A DNA stretch of 64,000 bases from an uncultured bacterium (GCA_937951485.1 CALEDJ010000013.1:4386-68385), one strand, 5' to 3'. Shown: positions 52,627 through 61,874, counted from the first letter of the stretch. Numbers and translations are program-made. Notes: generated from the letters alone by a model not told the origin.

Positions 52627-54683
52627 AATTGCGCACCGTCAACACCATCTTCCGCAAGGAAATCCTGGATACGATTCGAGACAAGCGCACCGTGATCATG
52701 ATGATCGGTCTGCCCATCGTGTTGTATCCGGCGATGTTGCTGATCGGCCTGCAGGCGGCAATCGTCCAGCATCAGCGTCTCGAAGCATCCATCTCCCGGA
52801 TTGCAATCAAGGCGGATGCGCCACGGACAATTGAACCCTGGTTTGACGGCATCTCCAAGATGGAGGTGGTGCCGTCAAACGACCCCGAAGGCGATTTGGC
52901 GCGAAACGAGGTGGACGCGGTGCTGGTGGTGCGGGGGGACGTCGAAAAAATCCTGGCTGAAGGGCGCTCCCTGATCGTTGAGGTGTTATATGACATTACC
53001 GAATTTTCTTCACGTGAGGCTGTAGGGCGTCTCGAAGACATGTTGGACACAATGCGCAAGACGCTGCTTGCCGAACGGCTGAGCCGATCCGGAATCGAGG
53101 AACACTATATCCGCCCGATTGAAATACGCCGGCGCGATGTGGCCAGTCCCGCGAAAACCACGGGAACGATGCTCGGCTTGATTCTTCCCCTGCTGATGGT
53201 CTTCATGATCGCATTGGGCGCATTCTATCCCGCCATTGATCTGACCGCAGGGGAAAAAGAACGCGGCACTTTTGAAACGCTGCTTTCCACGCCGGCATCC
53301 AAGATAGAGATCGTTGCAGGAAAATTTCTCACGGTGTTTTGTCTGGCCATGTTGACGGGAATTCTCAATCTGGCGAGCATGGCCGCCACTTTTGTCTTCA
53401 TGCTGTCCCAAATATCCGTGCTCCTGAATGACACAGTCCTGCTGCAGATGCGTCTTCCCTTCGAGGCATTCCTGATCGTGCTCGTGGTGATCATTCCGCT
53501 GGCGTTTTTTATTTCCGCCATGATGATGTCGGTGGCTGTATTCGCGCGGAGTTTCAAGGAAGCGCAGAACTACATCACGCCATTCCTTTTGGTCATCACG
53601 ATCCCGGCCGTGATCGCCGGTTTTCCCGGATCACGGCTCACCGCGGCCGCGCAGTTCGTCCCCATTGCCAATGTCGTGCTGCTCTTCAAAGACTTGATGA
53701 AGGGACATGCCGGCATCGAGCCTGTGTTCTCGGTATTTCTCAGCAACGCCGTGTACGCCGGGCTTGCGCTGCTTTTCGCCTCATGGCTGTTCCAAAGAGA
53801 GGAAGTGGTGCTTTCCGAAGAGCGAGGCATCCCCTTGTCGTTGCGGCGATTCTCTTTCGCACCTCGTTCCACGCTTACGCCCGCATCGGCGTTCGGACTG
53901 TACGCGACCATTCTTGTTGCCATTTTCTATCTGGGAAGCCTTGCCCAGCAATGGCACATCGTTTCCGGGCTGCTGATTACGGAATGGGGGCTGATTCTGC
54001 TGCCCACCCTGCTGCTGCTCTGGTTCTTACGCATCGACTTCAAGGAATCATGCTATTTGCACCGGCTTTCCAGCGGAGATGTCGCCGGAAGCGCGTTGAC
54101 GGCCCTGTCCTGTCTGGTGCTGGCGCTTCATTTTGGGTTCTTGCATAACAAGGTGCTGCCGATCCCAGAAGATTATCAGCAGTTTTTCAAAGACTTCTTC
54201 GCGCGCGGTGAAACGCCCGGCGGCCTCGTTACGCTCTTGCTGGCAGCGGCGCTTTCCCCCGCCATCTGCGAAGAAATGCTCTTTCGCGGGGCGATGTTGT
54301 CGGGAGTGCGCCAACGCTTGCGGCCCTGGGCGAGCGTATTGCTGATTGCCATATTATTCGGGCTGTTTCACATCAGCATCTATCGCATCGTGCCGACAGC
54401 ACTCCTCGGCATCATGCTTGGATATCTGGTGCTGCGTACAGGTTCCATCTTTTCCGGCATGCTGGCGCATGGGCTGGTCAATGCTGCGGCCATCCTCTTG
54501 GCCGCCGATCGCATGCCTTCGCATCTGGTGCGATGGCTGGCGCTGGAACACGTCGAGCGGGAAGGGCTGCCCTGGGAAATACTGGCCATTGCCGGTATCG
54601 GCGCTTTCGCCGGCATCGCGCTTGTCGAGATTTCCCACGCGCACAGAACGCATGCAAACAAGGTGAATCCCGGTGCGGGATAA
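52623..54683 (+). CDS. ABC-2 permease (NatB-like) fused to a CPBP/CAAX intramembrane protease
   Basis: 686 residues. The first about 400 residues are an ABC-2 exporter permease (RKEILDTIRDKRTV, ERGTFETLLSTPASKIEI, several helices). The C-terminal about 240 residues are a CPBP domain with EExxxR at E550-E551 to R555, FxxxH ending H583 and HxxxN H616 to N620, all intact. One chain therefore joins export and proteolysis or membrane-peptide handling, as in some bacteriocin and lantibiotic systems. ATGA overlap couples it to the ATPase. The gene is 15 bases from the convergent LysA-like gene. Confidence 0.88.
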   Translation: MKLRTVNTIFRKEILDTIRDKRTVIMMIGLPIVLYPAMLLIGLQAAIVQHQRLEASISRIAIKADAPRTIEPWFDGISKMEVVPSNDPEGDLARNEVDAVLVVRGDVEKILAEGRSLIVEVLYDITEFSSREAVGRLEDMLDTMRKTLLAERLSRSGIEEHYIRPIEIRRRDVASPAKTTGTMLGLILPLLMVFMIALGAFYPAIDLTAGEKERGTFETLLSTPASKIEIVAGKFLTVFCLAMLTGILNLASMAATFVFMLSQISVLLNDTVLLQMRLPFEAFLIVLVVIIPLAFFISAMMMSVAVFARSFKEAQNYITPFLLVITIPAVIAGFPGSRLTAAAQFVPIANVVLLFKDLMKGHAGIEPVFSVFLSNAVYAGLALLFASWLFQREEVVLSEERGIPLSLRRFSFAPRSTLTPASAFGLYATILVAIFYLGSLAQQWHIVSGLLITEWGLILLPTLLLLWFLRIDFKESCYLHRLSSGDVAGSALTALSCLVLALHFGFLHNKVLPIPEDYQQFFKDFFARGETPGGLVTLLLAAALSPAICEEMLFRGAMLSGVRQRLRPWASVLLIAILFGLFHISIYRIVPTALLGIMLGYLVLRTGSIFSGMLAHGLVNAAAILLAADRMPSHLVRWLALEHVEREGLPWEILAIAGIGAFAGIALVEISHAHRTHANKVNPGAG

Positions 54684-54698
54684 TGAGCCGCTGTTGCC

Positions 54699-55952
54699 TT
54701 ACATGATTTCGTTCTGGACGATCTGCTGCAGGGTCTGCCGTCTCCGAATCAACGCAAGTGTCCCGTCGGGTTCCAGCAATACTTCTGCGCATTCGGGGAA
54801 GGAATTGTAATTTTTCGACGCCATGGAAGCGCAGTAAGCGCCCGCCCCTTCGATAACTACAATGTCGCCAATCCGGGCTTCCGTGAGCAGGCGCTGCAGA
54901 AGCCCTTCCGGGTTGCCGGGTTCCGGGGTCAGGATGTCGCCGCTCTCGCAGCAATGCCCCACAACAAGGTAATGCCCTTGTCCTCGCGGTTCCGGCCGGT
55001 CGGGAACAACGATGATGGGATGCTGCGCGCCGTACATGCTGGGCCGTGCAATCTCCGTCATGCCGGAATTGACTTTGATGAATGTGTAGCCGTCTTTACC
55101 GGTATCCACGACATCAATGACAGAACACACCAAAGCCCCGGCATTCGCGGTCAGATAGGTTCCCGGTTCGATTTCAAGATGCAATGCGCGCCCCGTTTTC
55201 TGCGCAAATGCCTCAAATTCCGGGCGGATGCGCCGCCCGATTTCCTGCAAGTCCGCGCTGCGCTCCACGGCCATCCGGGCCACTTTGAAGCCGCCTCCCA
55301 GACTGAGACGCCGCACTTCGGGAAGCCGCTCCGCAATCCCCAGCGACAACTGCGCGCAATGCAGCCAGATTTCCGGGTCGGTCCCTGACCCGATATGTGA
55401 GTGCATACCGGAAAGGCGCAGCGCATGTTTGGCGGCAAGCGACAGGATTTCTTCCCTATGCTCATGCCATATTCCAAAACTGGCGGAGGGACCGCCCACA
55501 TTTGTGCGATTGCTGTGGCCGGACCCCAGACCCGGATTGATGCGAACGGAAATTTCGGTTCCGGGAAAAAGACGGCCATAGACTTCCAGTTGATGCAGGG
55601 AGCATGCGTTGAATCGAACACCTCTGGCAATCAATGCTTCCAGGTTTTCCGGCAATTCCTGCGCCGTAACCTGGATATGATCGGGAGCAATTCCCGCCAG
55701 CATGGCGCGATCCGCTTCGAAGCCGCTGCTGGCGTCAATGTGCAGCCCCATCCCGGAAAAAATGCGCAACACCGCGGCGGTTGGCAGCGCCTTCATTGCA
55801 TAACGCACGGTCAATCCGAAAGCATTGGGAAAGGCCAGCGCTTCCCGTGCGCGCCGTTCCAACGTCCGGCGGTCATACACAAAAACCGGCGTGCCGAATT
55901 CACGCCGTACAGCCCGCGCCTGATCCTCCGTCATAAATGACAACTGTTCCAT
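54699..55952 (-). CDS. Group IV PLP decarboxylase, LysA-like (diaminopimelate decarboxylase family)
   Basis: 417 residues, ATG 55952. Two-domain alanine-racemase-type fold: PLP lysine K54 in RYAMKALP, HIGSG and GGGF for phosphate binding, EPGTYL, CESGD and the terminal GAYCASMASKNYNSFP. These are the marks of LysA/ODC-type decarboxylases. It probably makes lysine from meso-diaminopimelate, though CANSDC and related polyamine enzymes share the fold; no other lysine genes are near. It is divergent from the GlpA-like operon, which begins 185 bases away. Confidence 0.8.
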   Translation of the reverse strand: MEQLSFMTEDQARAVRREFGTPVFVYDRRTLERRAREALAFPNAFGLTVRYAMKALPTAAVLRIFSGMGLHIDASSGFEADRAMLAGIAPDHIQVTAQELPENLEALIARGVRFNACSLHQLEVYGRLFPGTEISVRINPGLGSGHSNRTNVGGPSASFGIWHEHREEILSLAAKHALRLSGMHSHIGSGTDPEIWLHCAQLSLGIAERLPEVRRLSLGGGFKVARMAVERSADLQEIGRRIRPEFEAFAQKTGRALHLEIEPGTYLTANAGALVCSVIDVVDTGKDGYTFIKVNSGMTEIARPSMYGAQHPIIVVPDRPEPRGQGHYLVVGHCCESGDILTPEPGNPEGLLQRLLTEARIGDIVVIEGAGAYCASMASKNYNSFPECAEVLLEPDGTLALIRRRQTLQQIVQNEIM

Positions 55953-56137
55953 AAATCCTGTCCTTATAGGAATGGGTGCGCGCAGAGGGTATCACGTTGC
56001 CGTATGGCGTGTCATCCCGGCGCAATGAGAGCAATCATCAAGTGGCGCTGCCGGCCTTACATGCACTAAGATGTCGCTATTCCATCGGCGGGCAGGTTGC
56101 CTTGCGTGAAACAGTAACCCAAAAGGTTGATTGCAGT

Positions 56138-57610
56138 ATGTCGGATGAATGTTATGACGTCGCCATTATCGGGGCGGGAGCGACCGGGGCGGCGGTGGCG
56201 CGACGGCTTGCGGCGTATGAACTGCGGGTGGTCTTGCTGGAAAAATGCGTGGACGTCTGTTTTGGCGTATCCAAGGCCAATTCGGGAATCATCCACGCAG
56301 GTTTCCACCATCCCGTGACATCGCTGAAGGCCCGGCTTGAAATCCGCGGCAACCTGATGTTCGAACAGTTGCACCATGAATTGGGTTTTCCTTTCAAGCG
56401 GGTCGGCATCCTGGTCGCGGCCTTTTCCGAAGAGGAAATGAAGACGGTGCAACGCCTCTATCAACAGGGCATGGCCAACGGCGTGCCCCGACTGGAAATC
56501 TGCAGCAGTGAGCGCATGCGCCTGCTGGAGCCGAAACTGAACCCCGATGTGGTCGGGGGCCTCTATGCGCCGACCGGCGGTATTATCGAACCCTATCGTT
56601 ACGTCTTTGCGCTGGTGGAGAATGCGCAACGCAACGGCGTGACGCTCAAGACGGAATTCGAGGTCGCGGAAGCGCGCCATGACGGCGACGCATATACGAT
56701 ACTATCGCGGCGGGGCGACCGGATTCGTGCGGTGCGGGTCGTGAACGCGGCGGGATTGTACGCGGACGAGGTGTCGCGCATTTTCGGCGGCGAGGAATTC
56801 AAAATCATTCCGCGTAAAGGCGAAGAGTTTCTGCTGGAGCGTAACGCCGCCGGCCTGCCACGGCAGGTAATCTTCCCCGTGCCGGGCCGCCACACCAAGG
56901 GCATTCTCGTGATCCCGACCGTAGAGGGGACCATGATGGTCGGGCCGACCGCCACCGAGGTCGAGGACAAGGAAGACCGGGCAACCACCGCAGAGCATCT
57001 CGAAATGGTATTCGCACAGGCCGTGCAAATGGTGCCGGTCATTTCAAGGCGCGAGATCATTACCTCATTTTCCGGGTCGCGGCCGGTGCTGGAAGGAAAT
57101 GATTTTTTCATTGATATCTCCAAAAAGGCGCCGCATTTCATCCAGGCGGCGGGCATCCAGTCTCCCGGCCTGACCGCTTCGCCCGCCGTCGCGGAATACA
57201 TCAAGGATTTGCTGAAGCAGGACGGCCTGGCGCTGGTCGAGAAGAGCGCCTTTGACCCCACGCTGCCGCCCGTGCCCCGGGTGCGCGAGATGTCCACGGC
57301 GCAACTGGCGGCAATGGCCGCGCAGGACCCGCGTTACGGCCACATCGCGTGTCGCTGCGAGACGGTCTCCGAAGCGGAAATCGTGGAGGCCATCCGGCGC
57401 GGCCACGCCACGCTCGACGGTATCAAGTTCTACACGCGGGCGGGAATGGGACGCTGTCAGGGAGGTTTCTGCACCTATAAAGTGCTGAAGATCATCGCAC
57501 GGGAGACTGGTCTCCCGATGGAAGCGATCACCAAGCGCGGCGATGGCAGTTACGTGCTCTCGCACCGTATCGCGCCGGACATGCTGGCAGGGGAGGTGGG
57601 CCATGCGTGA
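56138..57610 (+). CDS. GlpA-like FAD-dependent oxidoreductase with BFD-type [2Fe-2S] domain
   Basis: 490 residues from ATG 56138 (MSDECYDVAIIGAG); an upstream frame to 55976 is not convincing. FAD motif IIGAGATGAAVAR, GlpD/DAO-like substrate domain, and at the C-terminus a four-cysteine pattern CRC...GRCQGGFC as in bacterioferritin-associated ferredoxin domains. It is like the A subunit of anaerobic glycerol-3-phosphate dehydrogenase. It overlaps the next gene by 8 bases, so electrons may pass to that flavoprotein. The true substrate is not certain. Confidence 0.88.
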   Translation: MSDECYDVAIIGAGATGAAVARRLAAYELRVVLLEKCVDVCFGVSKANSGIIHAGFHHPVTSLKARLEIRGNLMFEQLHHELGFPFKRVGILVAAFSEEEMKTVQRLYQQGMANGVPRLEICSSERMRLLEPKLNPDVVGGLYAPTGGIIEPYRYVFALVENAQRNGVTLKTEFEVAEARHDGDAYTILSRRGDRIRAVRVVNAAGLYADEVSRIFGGEEFKIIPRKGEEFLLERNAAGLPRQVIFPVPGRHTKGILVIPTVEGTMMVGPTATEVEDKEDRATTAEHLEMVFAQAVQMVPVISRREIITSFSGSRPVLEGNDFFIDISKKAPHFIQAAGIQSPGLTASPAVAEYIKDLLKQDGLALVEKSAFDPTLPPVPRVREMSTAQLAAMAAQDPRYGHIACRCETVSEAEIVEAIRRGHATLDGIKFYTRAGMGRCQGGFCTYKVLKIIARETGLPMEAITKRGDGSYVLSHRIAPDMLAGEVGHA

Positions 57611-58865
57611 ACGCCAATACGATGCTGTGGTGATTGGCGGCGGGGCCGCGGGCATGGCTGCCGCATTGCGTATCACGGGCGCGGGATATGCCACAGCCAT
57701 CGTGGAGCGTGAGGAGGGGTTGGGCGGTATCCTGATGCAGTGCATCCACAATGGTTTCGGGTTGCATCGTTTCAAGGAAGAATTGACCGGCCCGGAGTTC
57801 GCCGAGCGTCTCATCGAACAGGTCAACACCTCCAAAATAGACGTTTTCCTCAAGACCACCGTCATGGAAATCACGCCGGACAAGGATTCCCGGAAACTGG
57901 TGGTCTGTGGGCCGGACACGGGCGTCATGCAACTGAACGCGCGCGCGGTGGTGTTGGCCATGGGCTGTCGCGAACGCAACCGGGGCAACCTTGGCATCCC
58001 GGGTACGCGCCCATCGGGCATCTTCACCGCCGGACTGGCGCAGCGCCTGATCAACATCGAGGGCTACGTGCCGGGTCGGCGGGTGGTGATCATCGGCTCC
58101 GGCGACATCGGCTTGATCATGGCGCGGCGGCTGCACTGGGTCGGCGCGGAGGTCTTGGGCGTGGTGGAGATTCTGCCCTATCCTTCCGGGATCACGCGCA
58201 ATATCGTGCAGTGCCTCCAGGATTTCCACATACCGCTGTACCTGAGCCATGTCGTCACCCGGATTGACGGACGCGACCGCGTGGAAGGCGTGGAAGTGGC
58301 GCCACTCGAGAACGGCGCCCCCGACAAATCCCGCGCCTTCCCAATCGCCTGCGACACCGTGCTGCTTTCCGTGGGGCTGATTCCTGAAAACGAACTTTCA
58401 CAACATGCCGGCGTGCGCATCGGCCACGACACCGGCGGCCCGGTGGTGGACGCGCGGCTGATGACCAACCTTGAAGGCGTCTTCGCGTGTGGCAATGTGC
58501 TGCATGTGCATGACCTCGTGGATTGGGTCGCAGAGGAGGCGGAACGCTGTGGCGACGGCGTCGTGGCGTATCTGGAGGCTGGGGCGGTCCCCATGAAACA
58601 GGGCGCTGTGACACCCGGCGCGAATGTGAAATATGTGGTGCCGCATCACTATCTGCCAGGGCAGGATGCACATTTCTCGCTGCGGGCGCTGATTGTAAAA
58701 GACCGCGCGGAACTGCTGGTGCGGCGTGCTGGGTCGGTGATCAAACGGCGCGTGTTGCGGCATGTCAAACCGGCGGAAATGATCTATTTCAAGATCAGCG
58801 GGGAGGAGTTGCCGCCGTCGCCTGCGCGGGAAGCCCCGGCCTCGCTGGAAATCGCGGTGGAATAG
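57603..58865 (+). CDS. FAD/NAD-dependent pyridine nucleotide oxidoreductase
   Basis: 420 residues, ATG 57603 inside the end of the GlpA-like gene. Two Rossmann fingerprints: VIGGGAAGMAAAL at the N-terminus (FAD) and VVIIGSGDIGLIMARRL in the middle (NAD(P)). AMGCRERNRG and VFACGNVLHVHDLVDWV are as in the family of NADH-dependent partners of GlpA-type proteins. It probably transfers electrons between the first subunit and NAD or a quinone. A DUF1667 gene follows 13 bases later. Confidence 0.9.
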   Translation: MRERQYDAVVIGGGAAGMAAALRITGAGYATAIVEREEGLGGILMQCIHNGFGLHRFKEELTGPEFAERLIEQVNTSKIDVFLKTTVMEITPDKDSRKLVVCGPDTGVMQLNARAVVLAMGCRERNRGNLGIPGTRPSGIFTAGLAQRLINIEGYVPGRRVVIIGSGDIGLIMARRLHWVGAEVLGVVEILPYPSGITRNIVQCLQDFHIPLYLSHVVTRIDGRDRVEGVEVAPLENGAPDKSRAFPIACDTVLLSVGLIPENELSQHAGVRIGHDTGGPVVDARLMTNLEGVFACGNVLHVHDLVDWVAEEAERCGDGVVAYLEAGAVPMKQGAVTPGANVKYVVPHHYLPGQDAHFSLRALIVKDRAELLVRRAGSVIKRRVLRHVKPAEMIYFKISGEELPPSPAREAPASLEIAVE

Positions 58866-58878
58866 CAAAGGAGTCCGA

Positions 58879-59277
58879 ATGACCGTGCCAAAGGAGATCA
58901 TCTGCCTGGGATGTCCCAACGGCTGCCACATGACCTGCGAGCAGCACGCAGACGGCAGCGTGACAGTGACCGGCCACCAGTGCGAACGCGGCGAGGACTA
59001 TGCCAGCGAGGAGTTGCTGGACCCCAAGCGGGTAGTGACCGCGGTCGTCGCGCTGGATGACGGGCCGATCCCCTTCGCGCCGGTCAAAACAGACAAACCG
59101 ATTCCCGTGACCAAAATCCATTCCTTGCTTAAAACCCTGTATCGGGCGCGCGCGACGCCTCCCATCCGATGCGGTGATATGTTGATTCGCGATTTTTCCG
59201 GCACCGGCGTCAATGTCACCTTCACACGAACCATCCCCGCCGACACGACAAAAAATAACAACCCCGGTTCCGGCTGA
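58879..59277 (+). CDS. DUF1667 cysteine-rich protein
   Basis: 132 residues, ATG 58879 (AAAGGAG 8 bases upstream). The N-terminal CLGCPNGCHMTC plus GHQCERG is the DUF1667 cysteine pattern, expected to bind an iron-sulfur cluster or zinc. Known family members lie beside GlpA-like and NAD/FAD oxidoreductase genes, exactly as here, so it is the third subunit of this redox operon. The C-terminus ends with a low-complexity TKNNNPGSG stretch. Confidence 0.9.
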   Translation: MTVPKEIICLGCPNGCHMTCEQHADGSVTVTGHQCERGEDYASEELLDPKRVVTAVVALDDGPIPFAPVKTDKPIPVTKIHSLLKTLYRARATPPIRCGDMLIRDFSGTGVNVTFTRTIPADTTKNNNPGSG

Positions 59278-59495
59278 TCTCCGCCGCGCCCTGCTCCCTT
59301 GGCGTCGTTTCCCTTTTCAAAAAAGCGGCTGTGCACGGAAAATGAGCGTCTCCAGATTTTTGTTGACGATGCGATGATTGTTGAAATGGAATGTGGCATC
59401 GCCCCGCGCTGATGTACTATCATCCCGCAACCCCCCTGAAATGCGTTGTTTCGTGCGGGTGCATTATGGTCACTGCTGTCGAAGGAGTACGGATG

Positions 59496-60563
59496 ATGGC
59501 AAAAGCCAAAGAAAAATTGCGGGTCGGGCTGGTGGGTTCCGGGGCGATTGCCCAGGAACAGCATCTGCCATACTGGCGGGAACTGGAGGCGGAGGGCCGC
59601 GTCGAGGTGGCCGGCGTGTGCGATTTGATTCCGGATCGCTGCGAATCGGAGGCGGCCTTGTGCGCCAACGCCAGGCCATATCTTGATTACCGCAAAATGC
59701 TGCGCGAACAGGAATTCGACGTCATTGACGTATGCACCCAGAATCGTGGCCATGCGCCCATCACCATCGCCGCGCTGCAGGCCGGCGCACACGTGATCGT
59801 GGAAAAGCCGATGGCGATGAACGCGCGCGAATGCGCGGCCATGATCGCCGCCGCGAAGAAGGCCCGGCGCAAACTGATGGTCGCCCAGCACATGCGCTTC
59901 GAGGCGGGCGCGGAAAAACTCAAAGAGACGATTGATCGCGGCGAACTCGGCCAAATCTACGCAGCCGAGGCAAAGTGGCTCCGCCGCCGGGGCATTCCCG
60001 GATGGGGCAAGTTCCACATCGCAAAGGAATCCCTGGGCGGCCCGCTCATTGACATCGGCGTGCATATGATGGACCTTTGCGTGTGGCTGATGGGCTGCCC
60101 GAAGCCCATCGCCGCATCGGGCAAGGTGTACCGCATGTTCGGCGATCGTCCGGACCTCTTCAACGCCGAATGGGGCGTGCCCTATCCGCACAAGGAATTC
60201 GATGTGGAGGACTACGCCACGGCGTTCGTGCGCTTCGAGAAGGGCATCACGATGCAGATGTCCGTCTCCTGGGCCGCAAACATCCCCGAAGAAACCGGCG
60301 GCGTCACCATCCTCGGCGACAAGGCGGGCGTCTGCACCAATCCGCTGGGCGTTTACGGCGCGGACCATTCCTCGCTCACGAGCAAAAAATTCGACTGGCT
60401 CTCACCCGAAGACGGACACCGCCGTGAAATCCGACATTTCACCGAATGCGTCGAGAAGGACCTGCCCGTCCGAGTCCAACCCGAAGAATCGCTCCGCATC
60501 CAGAAGATCATAGACGCCATCTACGAGTCCTCGAAAAAGAACCGCGAGGTGACGATCAAATAG
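59496..60563 (+). CDS. Gfo/Idh/MocA-family NAD(P)-dependent oxidoreductase
   Basis: 355 residues from ATG 59496 (AGGAG 8 bases upstream; ATG 59493 directly before is also possible, the much longer frame to 59391 is not). GLVGSGAIAQEQH, EKPMAM (lysine) and GGPLIDIGVHMMDL (family histidine) show the fold. It acts on a sugar or cyclitol; specificity is unknown. It stands alone between a redox operon and a gap filled with inverted repeats. Confidence 0.92.
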   Translation: MAKAKEKLRVGLVGSGAIAQEQHLPYWRELEAEGRVEVAGVCDLIPDRCESEAALCANARPYLDYRKMLREQEFDVIDVCTQNRGHAPITIAALQAGAHVIVEKPMAMNARECAAMIAAAKKARRKLMVAQHMRFEAGAEKLKETIDRGELGQIYAAEAKWLRRRGIPGWGKFHIAKESLGGPLIDIGVHMMDLCVWLMGCPKPIAASGKVYRMFGDRPDLFNAEWGVPYPHKEFDVEDYATAFVRFEKGITMQMSVSWAANIPEETGGVTILGDKAGVCTNPLGVYGADHSSLTSKKFDWLSPEDGHRREIRHFTECVEKDLPVRVQPEESLRIQKIIDAIYESSKKNREVTIK

Positions 60564-60567
60564 ATCT

Positions 60568-60771
60568 GTAACATTTTAGCCGACTGGCGCAACCTTTGGA
60601 ATCAACACACATGACACTTTCTTTTCGTCATTGCGAGCGAAGCGGCGCACTGCGTCGCTGAGCGAAGCAATCTGAGGCACGCGGTATATCCAGATTGCCG
60701 CGCTACGCTACGCTTCGCTCGCAATGACGGAGTTATCCGCAGTGATTGCTTCAGTCGGCTAAAATGTTACA
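60568..60771. repeat. Nested inverted-repeat (MITE-like) element
   Basis: Outer arms TGTAACATTTTAGCCGACTG (60568-60587) and its exact complement (60752-60771) are 20 bp and perfect. Inside, a second perfect 19-bp pair (60626-60644 and 60711-60729, CGTCATTGCGAGCGAAGCG) encloses a third short pair (GCAATCT/AGATTGC, 60667-60698). No transposase is present. It lies 4 bases beyond the end of the MocA gene. Confidence 0.88.
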
Positions 60772-60954
60772 TAGGTCCGTTATGACACGATTTTCTCCGT
60801 TTTGCAGACCTCAACAGATCATGCTGCTTCAGCAAGGCATGTGAGCATTTCAGCGGCCCACGCCGGTAAGAGGGCCGGAGCGCTTGAAATTTGACTGCCG
60901 CATTTGTACTTGGTGCAGAACATTCATTTGGCGTGCCGCGATTTGAGTGACAAT

Positions 60955-61551
60955 ATGAAAAAGCACCAATTGATTTTTTGGCGAGCAATGCCAATCGTAG
61001 TTGGGGGAATAGTTACAGTCATTGTTGCATGGTTTTTGCTGGATGCTTTTTTGCATTTCAGAAAAGAGCCAATAATGCTCGCGATTCCCGTGTCCTGTGA
61101 CAATCTTGATGATTCCCACATATCCTTTTCTGTTCCTCAAGGTCGGTATTACATGCAGATTGCGTTTGAAGAAGAGAGTCTTTCGTTATTTCACGATTCC
61201 AGGATTTCCGGGCTCATCATACTTGAAACAGGAAAAGACCAATATCATTACGATGTTAATCTGGACTTTTCCATGGAATTCATTCAGAATTTGATTGATA
61301 CGAGTCGCCGGGATGCTGAGATAGCACTGCTTTCAAGGCGGAAAAACAAGGTGCTTCCTTGGCCATGGACTACAATTGTCCCACAGATGGCATCTATTCC
61401 GCTGTTCCCCCCATTCACTGTCAGCAGTAGCGGTGAAATACTGCGTCTTCATCTGCATTTGGAACTTCAACAACCGGGCGCGGACAGGGTTATCTCCGCG
61501 TTATCTTGTATGTTTTTTATCCGTGTGGACACGTTTATTGATGCCATCTGA
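60955..61551 (+). CDS. Membrane-anchored protein of unknown function, AT-richer than neighbours
   Basis: 198 residues from ATG 60955 with a weak site; an earlier TTG at 60904 is possible. Residues about 13-35 are one hydrophobic helix (VVGGIVTVIVAWFLLDAFL), so the chain is anchored with most of it outside. No domain is recognised. Base and codon use is clearly more AT-rich than the neighbouring genes, and a MITE-like element lies just upstream, consistent with recent arrival. Confidence 0.6.
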   Translation: MKKHQLIFWRAMPIVVGGIVTVIVAWFLLDAFLHFRKEPIMLAIPVSCDNLDDSHISFSVPQGRYYMQIAFEEESLSLFHDSRISGLIILETGKDQYHYDVNLDFSMEFIQNLIDTSRRDAEIALLSRRKNKVLPWPWTTIVPQMASIPLFPPFTVSSSGEILRLHLHLELQQPGADRVISALSCMFFIRVDTFIDAI

Positions 61552-61874
61552 CATTCTTGGGTGAATTCCCCTCGTTCACAAGTTGCATCTGGCAACGGCG
61601 CTGCCCACGAAATTCCATGTCGTCTTACCAAAACCGCAGCGGTTCCCTGCTTACCCCTGTCAACACACTTCCAATCATACGGAAGGCGGTGTTGGTTGCA
61701 CCTCCTGCGGGATCGGATGGGATAATAGGATTCTTGCGCGTTGGGCCTGCGTCATAAAAGGGGGTTTTGGGGGGCATTTACCCCCTTGACAAATACGGGG
61801 GGGGGGTAAAATATGGTTAGTAGTGCGACATTGGCGTTAAAAAATCAGGCGCGCAAGCGCCGGGGGATAGCCCG
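61552..61874. other. Intergenic region with G-rich runs
   Basis: No gene. Between 61759 and 61806 there are runs G5, TTTT, G6, C5 and G10; the last lies between the two boxes of a promoter (next entry). A small hairpin (GGCGC/GCGCC, 61849-61861) lies before the ATG of the next gene. Confidence 0.6.
61786..61812 (+). promoter_or_regulatory. Promoter with G10 tract in the spacer
   Basis: TTGACA (61786-61791) is a perfect -35 box and TAAAAT (61807-61812) a good -10 box. The spacer is AATAC plus ten G, 15 bases, two short of the optimum 17. Gain of one or two G by slippage would give 16-17. The gene that follows starts at 61875. Confidence 0.6.

Noticed and set aside
59391-59493. Longer MocA start
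   Set aside because: An in-frame upstream extension lacks a ribosome site; GAAGGAG precedes the ATG pair at 59493/59496.
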